Counted from the first letter of the stretch, positions 15,304 through 22,768 are shown. The stretch: 64,000 bases of DNA from Oscillospiraceae bacterium (GCA_022793675.1 JAAWDH010000041.1:214913-278912), one strand, 5' to 3'. Notes: a model not told the origin generated them from the letters alone. A program made the numbers and translations.

Positions 15304-15332
15304 CAGGGGAATGGTGAAACGCCATTCCCCTG
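15304..15332. promoter_or_regulatory. Perfect stem-loop in the oppA-oppB gap
   Basis: CAGGGGAATGG (15304-15314) pairs perfectly with CCATTCCCCTG (15322-15332) around a 7-base loop. On the minus strand no U-run follows, so it is more likely an mRNA processing or 3'-stabilising hairpin that lets oppA accumulate above the downstream genes than a full terminator. Confidence 0.6.
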
Positions 15333-15361
15333 CTGCATTTTTATTGTTTACAGGTCAGGGA

Positions 15362-17620
15362 TCACCACAGACCATAAGCGATAGACATATAACCCATATC
15401 CTCAGGCAGGATCTGGTCAAGGTAGCTGTTGGGGTCGCCCCAGTCGGGAGACCAACCGGAGATAGCAGCCCAGTCAAAGTTCATATCCGAGCCAAGCTCC
15501 GGATTATAGCCGGAACGCCGGTATTCATCAAGGTCGGCGGCAGGGATCAGGTTCATTTGGATCAAGCCGTCAAAAGCGGTATCCATGCACTGCTTGAGGA
15601 CGTTGGCCTGGTTGAGCATATACTCGACGTTGCCGGCGTACATCACGTCAAGCTGGATCGGGTTCTCTTTGGAGACTTCGACGCCAATTGCAGCCAGCTC
15701 TTCGACAGCCTTTGCCATCTCGGCCTTGGCGTTTTCGACGTTGTACCAGCCGTCAAAACCGGTCGAGGGGTCGTCGGCGCCGGTGGAAGGATCCCAAACC
15801 GTAACAGGGACGCCATCCGCGTCCAGCTGCGCCTGGACGATCTCGCCGTAGTTGGTGCCGGCCGGGAAGGTGGTGGATTTGCCGTTGACATCCACCGTCA
15901 CATCTGTCTCAAGGAAGACAAAGTTGCCGGGGACATAGGTGTTGCGCATATTGGTATACTTCAGGTCGTCGCTTCTGCGCTGCGCGTTATACTGGGCACG
16001 GTCGACCGCAAAGTTGAAGGCCAGCCGGAAGTGGCGGTTGTTGACGGCAGCGTGGGTACGGGCAGCATCGTCCAGGATCTCGGAGGTGTAGACCCCCTCG
16101 TCAAGGTTGATCTCGTCGGCGCTGCCGTGGGTCTGGGGCGAAACGAGCTTGGTCGGGTCGTTGTAGTTGGCAAACGACTGGCGGTTGAGGTTGAAAGTGG
16201 CAAAGAAAGAGGTGGCGTCGGTAGCAGAAACAAAGCCGTATTCGTCAAACAGGCCGTCCTGCTTGGCAACCTCCAGCGCCGAAGGGTTCAGGATACCGGC
16301 GGAGTCGGTAGTGCCATCCTTGAAGTCGTTATACATCTTAGTGGCGTCGGTGCCTTCCTGATAGAACCAAGTCATGCTCTTCAGGTTGATACCGTCCGCG
16401 TTCCAATACTGCGGATTCGCCTGGAAAACGATGCTGTTCTTGGCGGTGGAATTGGTCACCAGGTAAGGCCCGCAGTAAGCGATGGTATCGGGGCTCTTGC
16501 CGTAGTTGTAATCGGTATCTTCGGGGGCATAATCCGCGCCGAACTTGCCGCCCTGGGATTCATAGTAGCTGCGGCTCATCGGGGCAAAGATGTTGTAGCC
16601 CAGCATGGTCATAAAGTAGGAAGTCGGGGCTTCCAGCGTATACTCGACCGTGTAATCGTCTAAAGCCTTGACGCCGACCTGCGAGAAATCGGTAATCTCA
16701 CCGTTCAAATAAGCGCTGGCATTGAGGATCAGGCCGTCCAGCAGGGCTTCCAGCCCGCCGCCGGCGTCTATCAGGTGCTCCATACCGGCGACAAAGTCGT
16801 CCGCCTTCACGTCGGCCACCTTACGGCCCTGAGAGTCAACCCAAGAAACGCCTTCACGCAGATGGAAGGTATAGGTCAGGCCGTCTTCAGACACGTCGTA
16901 GCTTTCAGCCAGCGCGGGCTGAAGCACATTCTCAATGTCATATTCCATCAGGCCGTCAAAGGTGTGAACCAATACTTCCCCGTCAATAGCCTGAGAACTC
17001 GAAAGGACGTCCCAAGTCTCATTGTCGGCAGAATAAATATAATTCAAGTTATCCTTAAGCGTATACTCATGCTCAGCCAGATAACCCCTGACCCATTCCT
17101 CGTAGCCGCCGGTACCCTGCAGCTCGCGGAACTGCTCCTTCATCACGTCGCGGTCTTCGGTCTTGATGATCTCGTTGGTAACCAAAGCCTGGTGCATACG
17201 GCTGGAGTCGTTGCCCCACAGCACCGTACTGATGGTGTAAGGAACAATCTTGTTCATCGTATAGGAGCCGCCCTGGCTGGTCTGGGGCAGCGACGCGCCG
17301 GAAGCGAGCCATTTGCCCTCGGCCAGTGCCATCATCGCATAGCGGGTCGGGATATCGGTTTCGGCCTTAGCCTTCTGGTAAACTTCATAAAACTCGCCGA
17401 AAGCGTTGTCATAGATGACATTCTGGTCATAAGTGACCGGCGCAAACTCGCCAGGCTCGACCTCGCCGCCTGCAGAGCTGCCATCCTGGGAGCTGGCGGT
17501 GGAGTTGGGGGTGCTGGAGCCAGGGGCTGAACTGCCGCCATTGTTGCTGCCATTGCAGCTGCAAATGCTCAGAACCATCGCTGAAACCAGCGCCAAGCTA
17601 AGGAACTTTTTCTTCATCAT
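15362..17620 (-). CDS. oppA: Oligopeptide-binding lipoprotein OppA
   Basis: Substrate-binding protein (SBP_bac_5 family) of the Opp importer, 752 residues, at the upper end for the family. A lipoprotein signal (MMKKKFLSLALVSAMVLSICSC) ends in a lipobox with Cys22 the likely lipidated residue, followed by a Gly/Ser-rich linker. The body shows the family pattern: QAIDGEVLVHTFDGLMEYD, ALAESYDVSEDGLTYTFHLREGV, AYCGPYLV and FNFAVDRAQY. The start at 17620 is preceded by AGGAGG. It is the first gene of the operon and has its own promoter 266 bases upstream and a hairpin-rich leader. Peptides are the likely cargo by family, but the substrate is not proven. Confidence 0.93.
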   Translation of the reverse strand: MMKKKFLSLALVSAMVLSICSCNGSNNGGSSAPGSSTPNSTASSQDGSSAGGEVEPGEFAPVTYDQNVIYDNAFGEFYEVYQKAKAETDIPTRYAMMALAEGKWLASGASLPQTSQGGSYTMNKIVPYTISTVLWGNDSSRMHQALVTNEIIKTEDRDVMKEQFRELQGTGGYEEWVRGYLAEHEYTLKDNLNYIYSADNETWDVLSSSQAIDGEVLVHTFDGLMEYDIENVLQPALAESYDVSEDGLTYTFHLREGVSWVDSQGRKVADVKADDFVAGMEHLIDAGGGLEALLDGLILNASAYLNGEITDFSQVGVKALDDYTVEYTLEAPTSYFMTMLGYNIFAPMSRSYYESQGGKFGADYAPEDTDYNYGKSPDTIAYCGPYLVTNSTAKNSIVFQANPQYWNADGINLKSMTWFYQEGTDATKMYNDFKDGTTDSAGILNPSALEVAKQDGLFDEYGFVSATDATSFFATFNLNRQSFANYNDPTKLVSPQTHGSADEINLDEGVYTSEILDDAARTHAAVNNRHFRLAFNFAVDRAQYNAQRRSDDLKYTNMRNTYVPGNFVFLETDVTVDVNGKSTTFPAGTNYGEIVQAQLDADGVPVTVWDPSTGADDPSTGFDGWYNVENAKAEMAKAVEELAAIGVEVSKENPIQLDVMYAGNVEYMLNQANVLKQCMDTAFDGLIQMNLIPAADLDEYRRSGYNPELGSDMNFDWAAISGWSPDWGDPNSYLDQILPEDMGYMSIAYGLW

Positions 17621-17691
17621 GTATTTCCTCCTGATATAGGAATAATGTAATTGCCCAGCAGGGTGACCGGCCGGACGAGATAAACCTCACT

Positions 17692-17774
17692 GGCCCCTAG
17701 AGGGGCCGTCAGGGCTAGACAGAGCTTTATGTTTATTGCGTAGCAATAAACACGAGGGCAGGGGTACCCCTGCC
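17692..17774 (-). promoter_or_regulatory. Three palindromes in the oppA 5' leader
   Basis: GGCCCCTAGAGGGGCC (17692-17707), GTTTATTGC/GCAATAAAC (17731-17751) and the perfect palindrome GGCAGGGGTACCCCTGCC (17757-17774) follow one another inside the transcribed leader of oppA. They may be a structured leader or an inserted palindromic repeat. I recognise no known riboswitch. Confidence 0.5.
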
Positions 17775-17885
17775 GGCCCTGCATGGCGCACCGGAAAATT
17801 ATGCAGCAAAACTGTCTCAAAACCGATGCACACGGGAAGGTGCGTCCCGAATATGAAATTTATCATTAAAAATCCTTCTTAATCC

Positions 17886-17914
17886 AGTATACCCGAAAAC
17901 ATAGTATTTGTCAA
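17886..17914 (-). promoter_or_regulatory. Promoter of the opp operon
   Basis: Minus strand TTGACA (17914-17909), 17-base spacer, TATACT (17891-17886). Confidence 0.88.
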
Positions 17915-18133
17915 GACGTGTCGCAGGTGAAAATACAACTGTATTTTCGGGAACGAAAACGGCGTTTTTTATTGATTATATCGGTTGGAATCCGCCCAAG
18001 GGTATGATGTGTCAAAAAGCACGATTTATTCTAGTTTTTTTCGTTGAAATATTATGGAAAATCCAGGGACTGGAATATTTTTCTTTTTTTGCCCCATACT
18101 CCAGCTACCAAGCAATCGAAAGGACGGAACAAC

Positions 18134-18856
18134 ATGAAAGATTGGAAAGCCAAAACCGCCATGCAGCTTCTTACCGCCGCCGCTGCGCTGGCGATGATCA
18201 TGGCCTTATGCAGCTGGAAAGCGTTTTTCTCCGGCTGCCAAGCCCTGCAAAAAGACGTACTGCGGCTGCATATCCTCGCCCAGTCGGACAGCGCAGACGA
18301 CCAGCGCCTGAAACTGCTTGTACGGGACAGGATCCTAGAAGGAACCGCAGGCTGGCTTTCCGGCAGCAAGGAGGAAATGATGGCTAAAATTGAAGCGCGC
18401 CTGCCTGAAATCGAAGCGATGGCAGAGGAAGCGCTGGCCGAAGAGGGCTGCAGCCTGCCGGTGCGGGCCGAGCTTGCGCAGAGCTTTTTCGACACCCGCA
18501 CCTACGGCGAAAAAACGATGCCCGCAGGGCGTTATGACGCCCTGCGGGTGGTAATCGGCGAAGGGGAAGGGAAAAACTGGTGGTGCGTGCTCTACCCGCC
18601 GCTGTGCCTGCCGGCAGCCGAAGCGGACGCCCTGCTGGACGAAACCTTCAGCGCAGAGGAACAAGCTGTGCTGGACGGCGGCAATCAATTCAAAATACGC
18701 TTCTGGACCGTCGAAATGATCGAACAAGCAAAAAACTGGCTTTGTTCTGTAACGGCTACAGGCGATAAATTGGAAGGGGGGATTTCGCCCTCTGCGGAGG
18801 GCGACCAAGGGCTCTGCCCTTTGGAATCCCGCGATTTTTTGAAAAAAATCGAGTAA
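18134..18856 (+). CDS. spoIIR: Stage II sporulation protein R, with repeat-derived C-terminal tail
   Basis: SpoIIR is the forespore-made signal that triggers SpoIIGA to activate sigma-E in the mother cell. The protein has an N-terminal membrane or signal helix (about 9-28) and the family core: LRLHILAQSDSADDQRLKL, VRDRILE, the segment RTYGEKTMPAGRYDALRVVIGEGEGKNWWCVLYPPLC, and FRFW-like KIRFWTVEMIEQAK. The ATG at 18134 is chosen because AAAGGACGG precedes it and the homology begins there; an in-frame start at 18044 is upstream of this. The last 26 residues (from GGISPSAEG to KKIE) and the stop are read from repeat element copy 3 and are not part of the family. No clear sigma-F promoter was identified in the 220 bases upstream. 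It is convergent with aroK. Confidence 0.92.
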   Translation: MKDWKAKTAMQLLTAAAALAMIMALCSWKAFFSGCQALQKDVLRLHILAQSDSADDQRLKLLVRDRILEGTAGWLSGSKEEMMAKIEARLPEIEAMAEEALAEEGCSLPVRAELAQSFFDTRTYGEKTMPAGRYDALRVVIGEGEGKNWWCVLYPPLCLPAAEADALLDETFSAEEQAVLDGGNQFKIRFWTVEMIEQAKNWLCSVTATGDKLEGGISPSAEGDQGLCPLESRDFLKKIE

Positions 18857-19038
18857 AACTTTTTTCGCTAGGGCAACTATGTGCAAAACCATAAACACCT
18901 ACTGCGCCGACAAGCATTCTAGTTCTGCCCATCGACGCAGTAGACGGCTATAGCGGGGTAGACAGGTACCCTCGCGATTAAAAGTTTTTGCAGCTTAGCT
19001 TTGCTAAGCTAGGTTTTCTTTCAAGAAGCGTCGTACCT
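18776..19038 (-). repeat. Palindromic element family A, copy 3 (full length)
   Basis: Same modules as copy 2 in reverse: CGCCCTCTGCGGAGGGCG, AGGGCTCTGCCCTT, CGATTTTTTGAAAAAAATCG, AAAACTTTTTTCGCTAGGG arm, CTACTGCGCCGA...TCGACGCAGTAG inner hairpin, CTCGCGATTAAAAGTTTTT arm, AGCTTAGCTTTGCTAAGCT hairpin, AAGCGTCGTACC edge. It overlaps the 3' end of spoIIR and ends at the aroK stop. Confidence 0.82.
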
Positions 19039-19542
19039 TTAAAGGACAGCCAGCTCAAGATGGCGGTGAACCTTATCCATACAGGCCGCAAGGTCGATAT
19101 CGTTGCAGTCGACGATAAAGTCGGCATATTTTTCATAGAGAGGCGCGCGTTCGGCATAAATCTCGGCAAAAGTCTTGTCCCGCGCACCGGCTATGCCGCG
19201 GCTGTTGAAATCCACCAGCCGCTTTTCGGCGTTTTCCAGCGTCAGCGACAGATAGACCACCGCGCCCAGCTCCTTCAGGCGGGCCATTGCCGCCTCGGAA
19301 TAGACGGCGCTGCCGCCGGTGGCGACAACCGTGTCCGCGCAGTCCAGCCCGCAGAGCACCGCCTCTTCCGCCCCCATAAAGTACTCCAGCCCTTTGTAAT
19401 CAATAATTTCCTGCAGGAGCATCCCCTCCCGCTTCTGGATCAGCAAATCGGTATCTAGAAAAGCGTGGCCCGTCGTTTTGGCCAGCACAACGCCAACGGT
19501 GCTTTTTCCGCACCCGGGCATCCCGACCAGCACAATATTCAT
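19039..19542 (-). CDS. aroK: Shikimate kinase
   Basis: Phosphorylates shikimate on the route to chorismate, the precursor of aromatic amino acids and of the pABA part of folate. The 167-residue protein has Walker A GMPGCGKST near the N-terminus, the DTD motif in FLDTDLLIQ, the GGSAVYSE segment (usual GGG), and the lid-like NSRGIAGARDKTF. RBS AAAGGAGAG precedes the ATG at 19542. It follows folT after 38 bases on the same strand, so it probably shares the THF-riboswitch promoter. Its stop lies at the edge of repeat copy 3. Confidence 0.9.
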   Translation of the reverse strand: MNIVLVGMPGCGKSTVGVVLAKTTGHAFLDTDLLIQKREGMLLQEIIDYKGLEYFMGAEEAVLCGLDCADTVVATGGSAVYSEAAMARLKELGAVVYLSLTLENAEKRLVDFNSRGIAGARDKTFAEIYAERAPLYEKYADFIVDCNDIDLAACMDKVHRHLELAVL

Positions 19543-19580
19543 GGTGATCTCTCCTTTATGTATCTCTCCGCAGAGAACCC

Positions 19581-20213
19581 TTACGCCGCCGTCCGGCCCT
19601 TCAGATAACGCCCCAGCGCTTTCGCGACAGCCGCCGTCACCACAAAGAGGATCAGCGCCTCAATGGGCAGCAGCGTCAGGTTCTTAATCAGCCTAGGGCC
19701 AATCAGCGCCATGAACCCTTTGCCGTAAAGCATCGAACTCCACAGCGTCCCCAGCCCGGCATTGACCAGCAGGTTGATCAGCAGCTTGGAGACAACCGAG
19801 CGGGTGACGCCGGGCTTATTCTTGTAAAAGAAAATCCCGTAGAACACCCCGCCGAGGATAGCGTTGAGGGTAAAGCCGAAAAAGAACGCGCCGCTGGGTT
19901 TGAGGATAAACTTGATGATGTCGCCTACGCCGGCGGCTACCCCGCCGGCTACCGGGCCGTAGATCATCCCCAGCAGGGCTGTAGCTAAGAAAGCCAGCCC
20001 AACCTTCAGCTGCGGGGTCAGGGCGACGGAAAACTGGCTCAGGATAATCGAGACAGCAAGCAGCATCGCCATACCGGCAATCGAACGGACCGATTTCAGC
20101 TCCTTGGCTGATTGGACGAAGTTCCCCGGCTGGGCAGCGAAAAACGCCCGCAGGCGTTCGGGGGCGGCACGGAGGGACGCTCCGGCGCGGCGGATGGTTT
20201 CTTGGATAGACAT
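19581..20213 (-). CDS. folT: ECF transporter S component for folate (FolT)
   Basis: Membrane substrate-binding subunit of an energy-coupling-factor importer for folates, 210 residues with about six hydrophobic helices after a basic amphipathic N-terminus. It shows the family pattern ISQFSVALTPQLKVGLAFLATALLGMIYGPVAGG and GDIIKFILKPSGAFFFGFTLNA. RBS AAAGGAGG precedes the ATG at 20213. The THF riboswitch directly upstream confirms the cargo class. The shared EcfAA'T energising unit is not in the window. Confidence 0.94.
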   Translation of the reverse strand: MSIQETIRRAGASLRAAPERLRAFFAAQPGNFVQSAKELKSVRSIAGMAMLLAVSIILSQFSVALTPQLKVGLAFLATALLGMIYGPVAGGVAAGVGDIIKFILKPSGAFFFGFTLNAILGGVFYGIFFYKNKPGVTRSVVSKLLINLLVNAGLGTLWSSMLYGKGFMALIGPRLIKNLTLLPIEALILFVVTAAVAKALGRYLKGRTAA

Positions 20214-20280
20214 ATGGCAGGACCTCCTTTATAAAAATTTGCTGTACAAATTCAAAGAGCCTGCCCCTTAAATTTTAACA

Positions 20281-20378
20281 GCGGGATGCGGGGGCCAGAC
20301 CGCAAGCAAGCGCTCTTCGTTCCGGCGGCAACTCCCCGTCCACCGGACACTTAACGCCTGGCCCCCTACTCTGCCAGA
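20281..20378 (-). promoter_or_regulatory. Tetrahydrofolate (THF-I) riboswitch
   Basis: The minus strand gives the conserved blocks in order: GCAGAGTAGG, GGCGTTAAGTGTCCGG, GGGGAGTTGCCGCCGG, AACGAAGAGCGC, TTGCGGTCTGG and CCGCATCCCGC, which is the THF aptamer with its pseudoknot and 3' junction. A 60-base leader with the folT RBS follows. No clear terminator is seen, so control of translation initiation is more likely. Confidence 0.93.
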
Positions 20379-20385
20379 TACCGTC

Positions 20386-20414
20386 ATTATACTCTTTTTT
20401 GGCCCGGCAGACAA
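20386..20414 (-). promoter_or_regulatory. Promoter of folT-aroK
   Basis: Minus strand TTGTCT (20414-20409), 17-base spacer, TATAAT (20391-20386), immediately upstream of the THF aptamer. Confidence 0.82.
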
Positions 20415-20505
20415 CCCATTTTCAGCAAGCTGGCAAAAAATCGGGATTCTCCCTGATATGATTTTCCCCTAGAAAATCTTTCTGGATAAGATTCACAACC
20501 AATAC

Positions 20506-20534
20506 TTGCCTTTTGCCGCCGGATGTCGTACAAT
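20506..20534 (+). promoter_or_regulatory. Promoter of nucleoside hydrolase gene
   Basis: TTGCCT (20506-20511), 17-base spacer, TACAAT (20529-20534), 34 bases upstream of the start codon. Confidence 0.7.
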
Positions 20535-20568
20535 AGAAAAGCAAACAAAACAGCAAAGGAGGCAGACC

Positions 20569-21516
20569 ATGAAAACCATTTTCCCCAAAATCCCCGACGA
20601 AACGCGCCTAACGATGCTCCGATTGCCCGACGGGCCGGTCGACGCGGTGCTGGATACCGACACCTATAACGAAATCGACGACCAGTTCGCCGTCGCCTAC
20701 ACGCTATTGTCACCGGAAAGGATCCGCCTGAAAGCCATTTACGCCGCACCCTTTTCTAATGAAAACTCCACTGGCCCCAAGGACGGCATGGAAAAAAGCT
20801 ATGAGGAGCTGCAGCGGCTGCTCGCACTGATGGACATCCCAGAAGAAGGGCTGCTGCACAAAGGCTCATCTTGTTTCCTTCCCGACTATTTTGACTACGA
20901 CATCCCGGTAGAAAGTGACGCTGCCCGCGATTTGGTCAAACAGGCCATGGCCCATGACAGCGCCCATCCCCTCTACGTTATGGCAATCGGCGCGGTTACC
21001 AACGTCGTTTCGGCGATGCTGACAGCCCCGGAAATTATTGACCGTATCGTTGTTATCTGGCTTGGCGGCCACGCCCACTATTGGGACAATGCGCAGGAAT
21101 TCAACCTGATGCAGGACCTGGCTGCCTCCCAAGTGCTATTCGACTCCGGCGTACCGTTAATCCAGCTCCCCTGTTTCGGGGTGGTTGACCATCTGGTCAT
21201 GCCGACCGCCGAAACCCAAGCCTATCTCGCTGGCGACGGCGGGCTGGGAGATTTCCTGCATAACCGGGTAACCGCCTGCTTTGCCAACCCAAGGGGCAGA
21301 AGCCGGGTAATCTGGGACATCTCTGCGCCAGCCATTCTCGCCCAGCCCGAAGCGGTGAAGACCGACCTGCGCCCGACCCCCTGGATCAGCGACGAGGGCC
21401 GCTATAGTTTTGACAGCAGCCGGCCGCTGATGCGCTGCCTTACCCATATCGACCGCGACGCCGTATTCGGCCGCTTTTTCTCATTCTTCCCCCAAAAAGG
21501 AGGCAGCCATGATTGA
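20569..21516 (+). CDS. Inosine/uridine-preferring nucleoside hydrolase family protein
   Basis: Hydrolyses the N-glycosidic bond of nucleosides to base and ribose. The 315-residue protein has the calcium-binding signature near the N-terminus, DAVLDTDTYNEIDDQFA (usual form DTDPGIDDALA, here with one more residue between the Asp groups), and later AIGAVTNVVSAML, VIWLGGHAHYW and EFNLMQDLAASQVLF, which contribute Asn/Asp ligands. The start is the ATG with RBS AAAGGAGG (20556-20563); a longer frame opening upstream contains the promoter. The end overlaps the next gene by 8 bases, so the two are coupled. Confidence 0.88.
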   Translation: MKTIFPKIPDETRLTMLRLPDGPVDAVLDTDTYNEIDDQFAVAYTLLSPERIRLKAIYAAPFSNENSTGPKDGMEKSYEELQRLLALMDIPEEGLLHKGSSCFLPDYFDYDIPVESDAARDLVKQAMAHDSAHPLYVMAIGAVTNVVSAMLTAPEIIDRIVVIWLGGHAHYWDNAQEFNLMQDLAASQVLFDSGVPLIQLPCFGVVDHLVMPTAETQAYLAGDGGLGDFLHNRVTACFANPRGRSRVIWDISAPAILAQPEAVKTDLRPTPWISDEGRYSFDSSRPLMRCLTHIDRDAVFGRFFSFFPQKGGSHD

Positions 21517-22183
21517 CGTTAATAGCTGGACAGCATCACTTTTGGAAAAACTCCAAGCCCATTTCGGCAAACGCCTGCTCTTTTTGGGGCTACAGGGCAG
21601 CTACCAGCGGGGCGAGGCCCATGAAGGCAGCGATATCGACATTGTGACCGTGCTGGACAGGCTGGACATCGACGACCTGTCAGCTTATAAAAAGGCCATC
21701 CGCACCATGCCGGAAGCCGAGCTGGCCTGCGGGTTTATCTGCGGCCTGCCGGAGCTGAAAAACTGGCCAAGATACGACCTTTTCCAGCTGAAGATGGACA
21801 CCCGCACCCTTTATGGGGATAAGGCAATACTGCCAGAAGTAACAAAAACCGATATTGCCGACAGCATCTGCATCAGCGCCGCCGCGATGCTCCACGAAGT
21901 CTGCCACCGGTACCTGTATAGCAAGTCCGGCGCAGAAGGGCTTGCCGGCTGCTACAAGTCCGCCTTTTTCCTATTGCAGGCAAAACATTACCTGCAAAGC
22001 GGCGCGTATATCCCCAGCAGGCGGGGGCTGGCAGAAGCCCTTGCCGGCCCGGAACGGGAAATTATGGAAAGGGCCGCCGGCTGGAAGGCCGAAAAAGCCG
22101 AACGGGACGCTGCGCCGGAAAAGTGGTTTGCCCTACTCTATGAATTTTTACAGCAGGCTTTAAAGGAATACAGTCGCTTTTGA
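21509..22183 (+). CDS. Nucleotidyltransferase-domain protein
   Basis: A 224-residue protein with the MNT-type nucleotidyltransferase signature LQGSYQRGEAHEGSDIDI (GSxxRG...SDxD, metal-binding Asp pair) near residue 29, a third Asp in WPRYDLFQ, and a helical C-terminal half like the aminoglycoside-adenylyltransferase/KNTase group. It could nucleotidylate a small molecule or a protein; nothing fixes the substrate. RBS AAAGGAGG precedes the ATG, which lies inside the end of the nucleoside hydrolase gene. The final Arg-Phe and stop (GCTTTTGA) come from repeat element copy 4. Confidence 0.8.
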   Translation: MIDVNSWTASLLEKLQAHFGKRLLFLGLQGSYQRGEAHEGSDIDIVTVLDRLDIDDLSAYKKAIRTMPEAELACGFICGLPELKNWPRYDLFQLKMDTRTLYGDKAILPEVTKTDIADSICISAAAMLHEVCHRYLYSKSGAEGLAGCYKSAFFLLQAKHYLQSGAYIPSRRGLAEALAGPEREIMERAAGWKAEKAERDAAPEKWFALLYEFLQQALKEYSRF

Positions 22184-22462
22184 AGAAAGCCCAGCTTAGC
22201 AGAGCTAAGCCCGCAAAACTTTTCGTTCGCGTCGGAAATCCAGCAAGCCGGATTTCTGCTGCGGATAAACATAGCCGGTTCTCTCGCGGTTACGGGCAGG
22301 TAATTCCATATAAAAACGATACGCACTCATTTTTCCTGGTGAGTGCGTATTTCTTTCGACGCAGTAGGCGGCTATGGCTGCTTGCCCAGGTACCCAGGCG
22401 ATTAAAAGTCTTTGCTAAGCTTTCTTCAGAAAGCGTCGCACTCCCGTATCCTCCGTACCCCA
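22177..22462. repeat. Palindromic element family A, copy 4, with module B inside
   Basis: Both outer ends are of the same type in inverted orientation: CGCTTTTGAAGAAAGCCCAGCTTAGC on the left, GCTAAGCTTTCTTCAGAAAGCGTCGC on the right with the tandem edge CCCGTATCCTCCGTACCCC. Inside are module B (22227-22300, reverse complement of 2991-3065), a terminator hairpin, a TCGACGCAGTAGGCGG half and a GGCGATTAAAAGTCTTTGC arm. It fills most of the gap after the nucleotidyltransferase gene. Confidence 0.75.
22319..22356 (+). terminator. Terminator after the nucleotidyltransferase gene
   Basis: ATACGCACTCA (22319-22329) pairs perfectly with TGAGTGCGTAT (22340-22350), followed by TTCTTT. Confidence 0.72.
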
Positions 22463-22492
22463 GCGATTACACAAATTTTTACTGGCAAATGG

Positions 22493-22521
22493 TTGACATT
22501 TAGGCAAAATTATGATATACT
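22493..22521 (+). promoter_or_regulatory. Distal promoter of glycosyltransferase-exporter operon
   Basis: TTGACA (22493-22498), 17-base spacer, TATACT (22516-22521). The spacer end AGGCAAAATTATGA is almost the same as in the second promoter 200 bases downstream. The 250-base AT-rich tract between this promoter and the gene holds no gene I can support. Confidence 0.8.
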
Positions 22522-22696
22522 ATAATGGTTCATAGATTTTGGCAGGCATAGAAAAATAGTGTTAGAGCTGTCAAAATCCAATACCATAGAAATAGTTTTT
22601 AGTTTTGATGTAGTAGTAGATAAAAGCCCATTTTTTGGCAAATCCACAAAACGCATTCGGTAATCCTGTGTGCCTGCACAAAAAACTTGTCTTTAA

Positions 22697-22725
22697 TTGA
22701 TAAAATCAGGCAAATATGATATACT
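22697..22725 (+). promoter_or_regulatory. Proximal promoter of glycosyltransferase-exporter operon
   Basis: TTGATA (22697-22702), 17-base spacer, TATACT (22720-22725), with AGGCAAATATGATATACTAT nearly copied from the distal promoter. Confidence 0.78.
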
Positions 22726-22768
22726 ATTCTAATGCCTGGAAACAGGCCTTCCTAATGGAGGTGTCTTT

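Noticed and set aside
15311..16663. Plus-strand open frame of 450 codons opposite oppA
   Set aside because: Shadow of a well-supported lipoprotein gene; no homology pattern.
18000..18130. Sigma-F promoter for spoIIR
   Set aside because: Expected from SpoIIR biology, but no stretch fits the consensus well enough to report.
17908..18387. 159-codon frame upstream of and overlapping spoIIR
   Set aside because: Out of frame with the SpoIIR homology, and the translation resembles no protein.
22560..22620. CRISPR-repeat or tracr-like string GTTAGAGCTGTCAAAAT
   Set aside because: Single occurrence, no spacer periodicity, no cas genes; resemblance to Cas9 repeats is chance.
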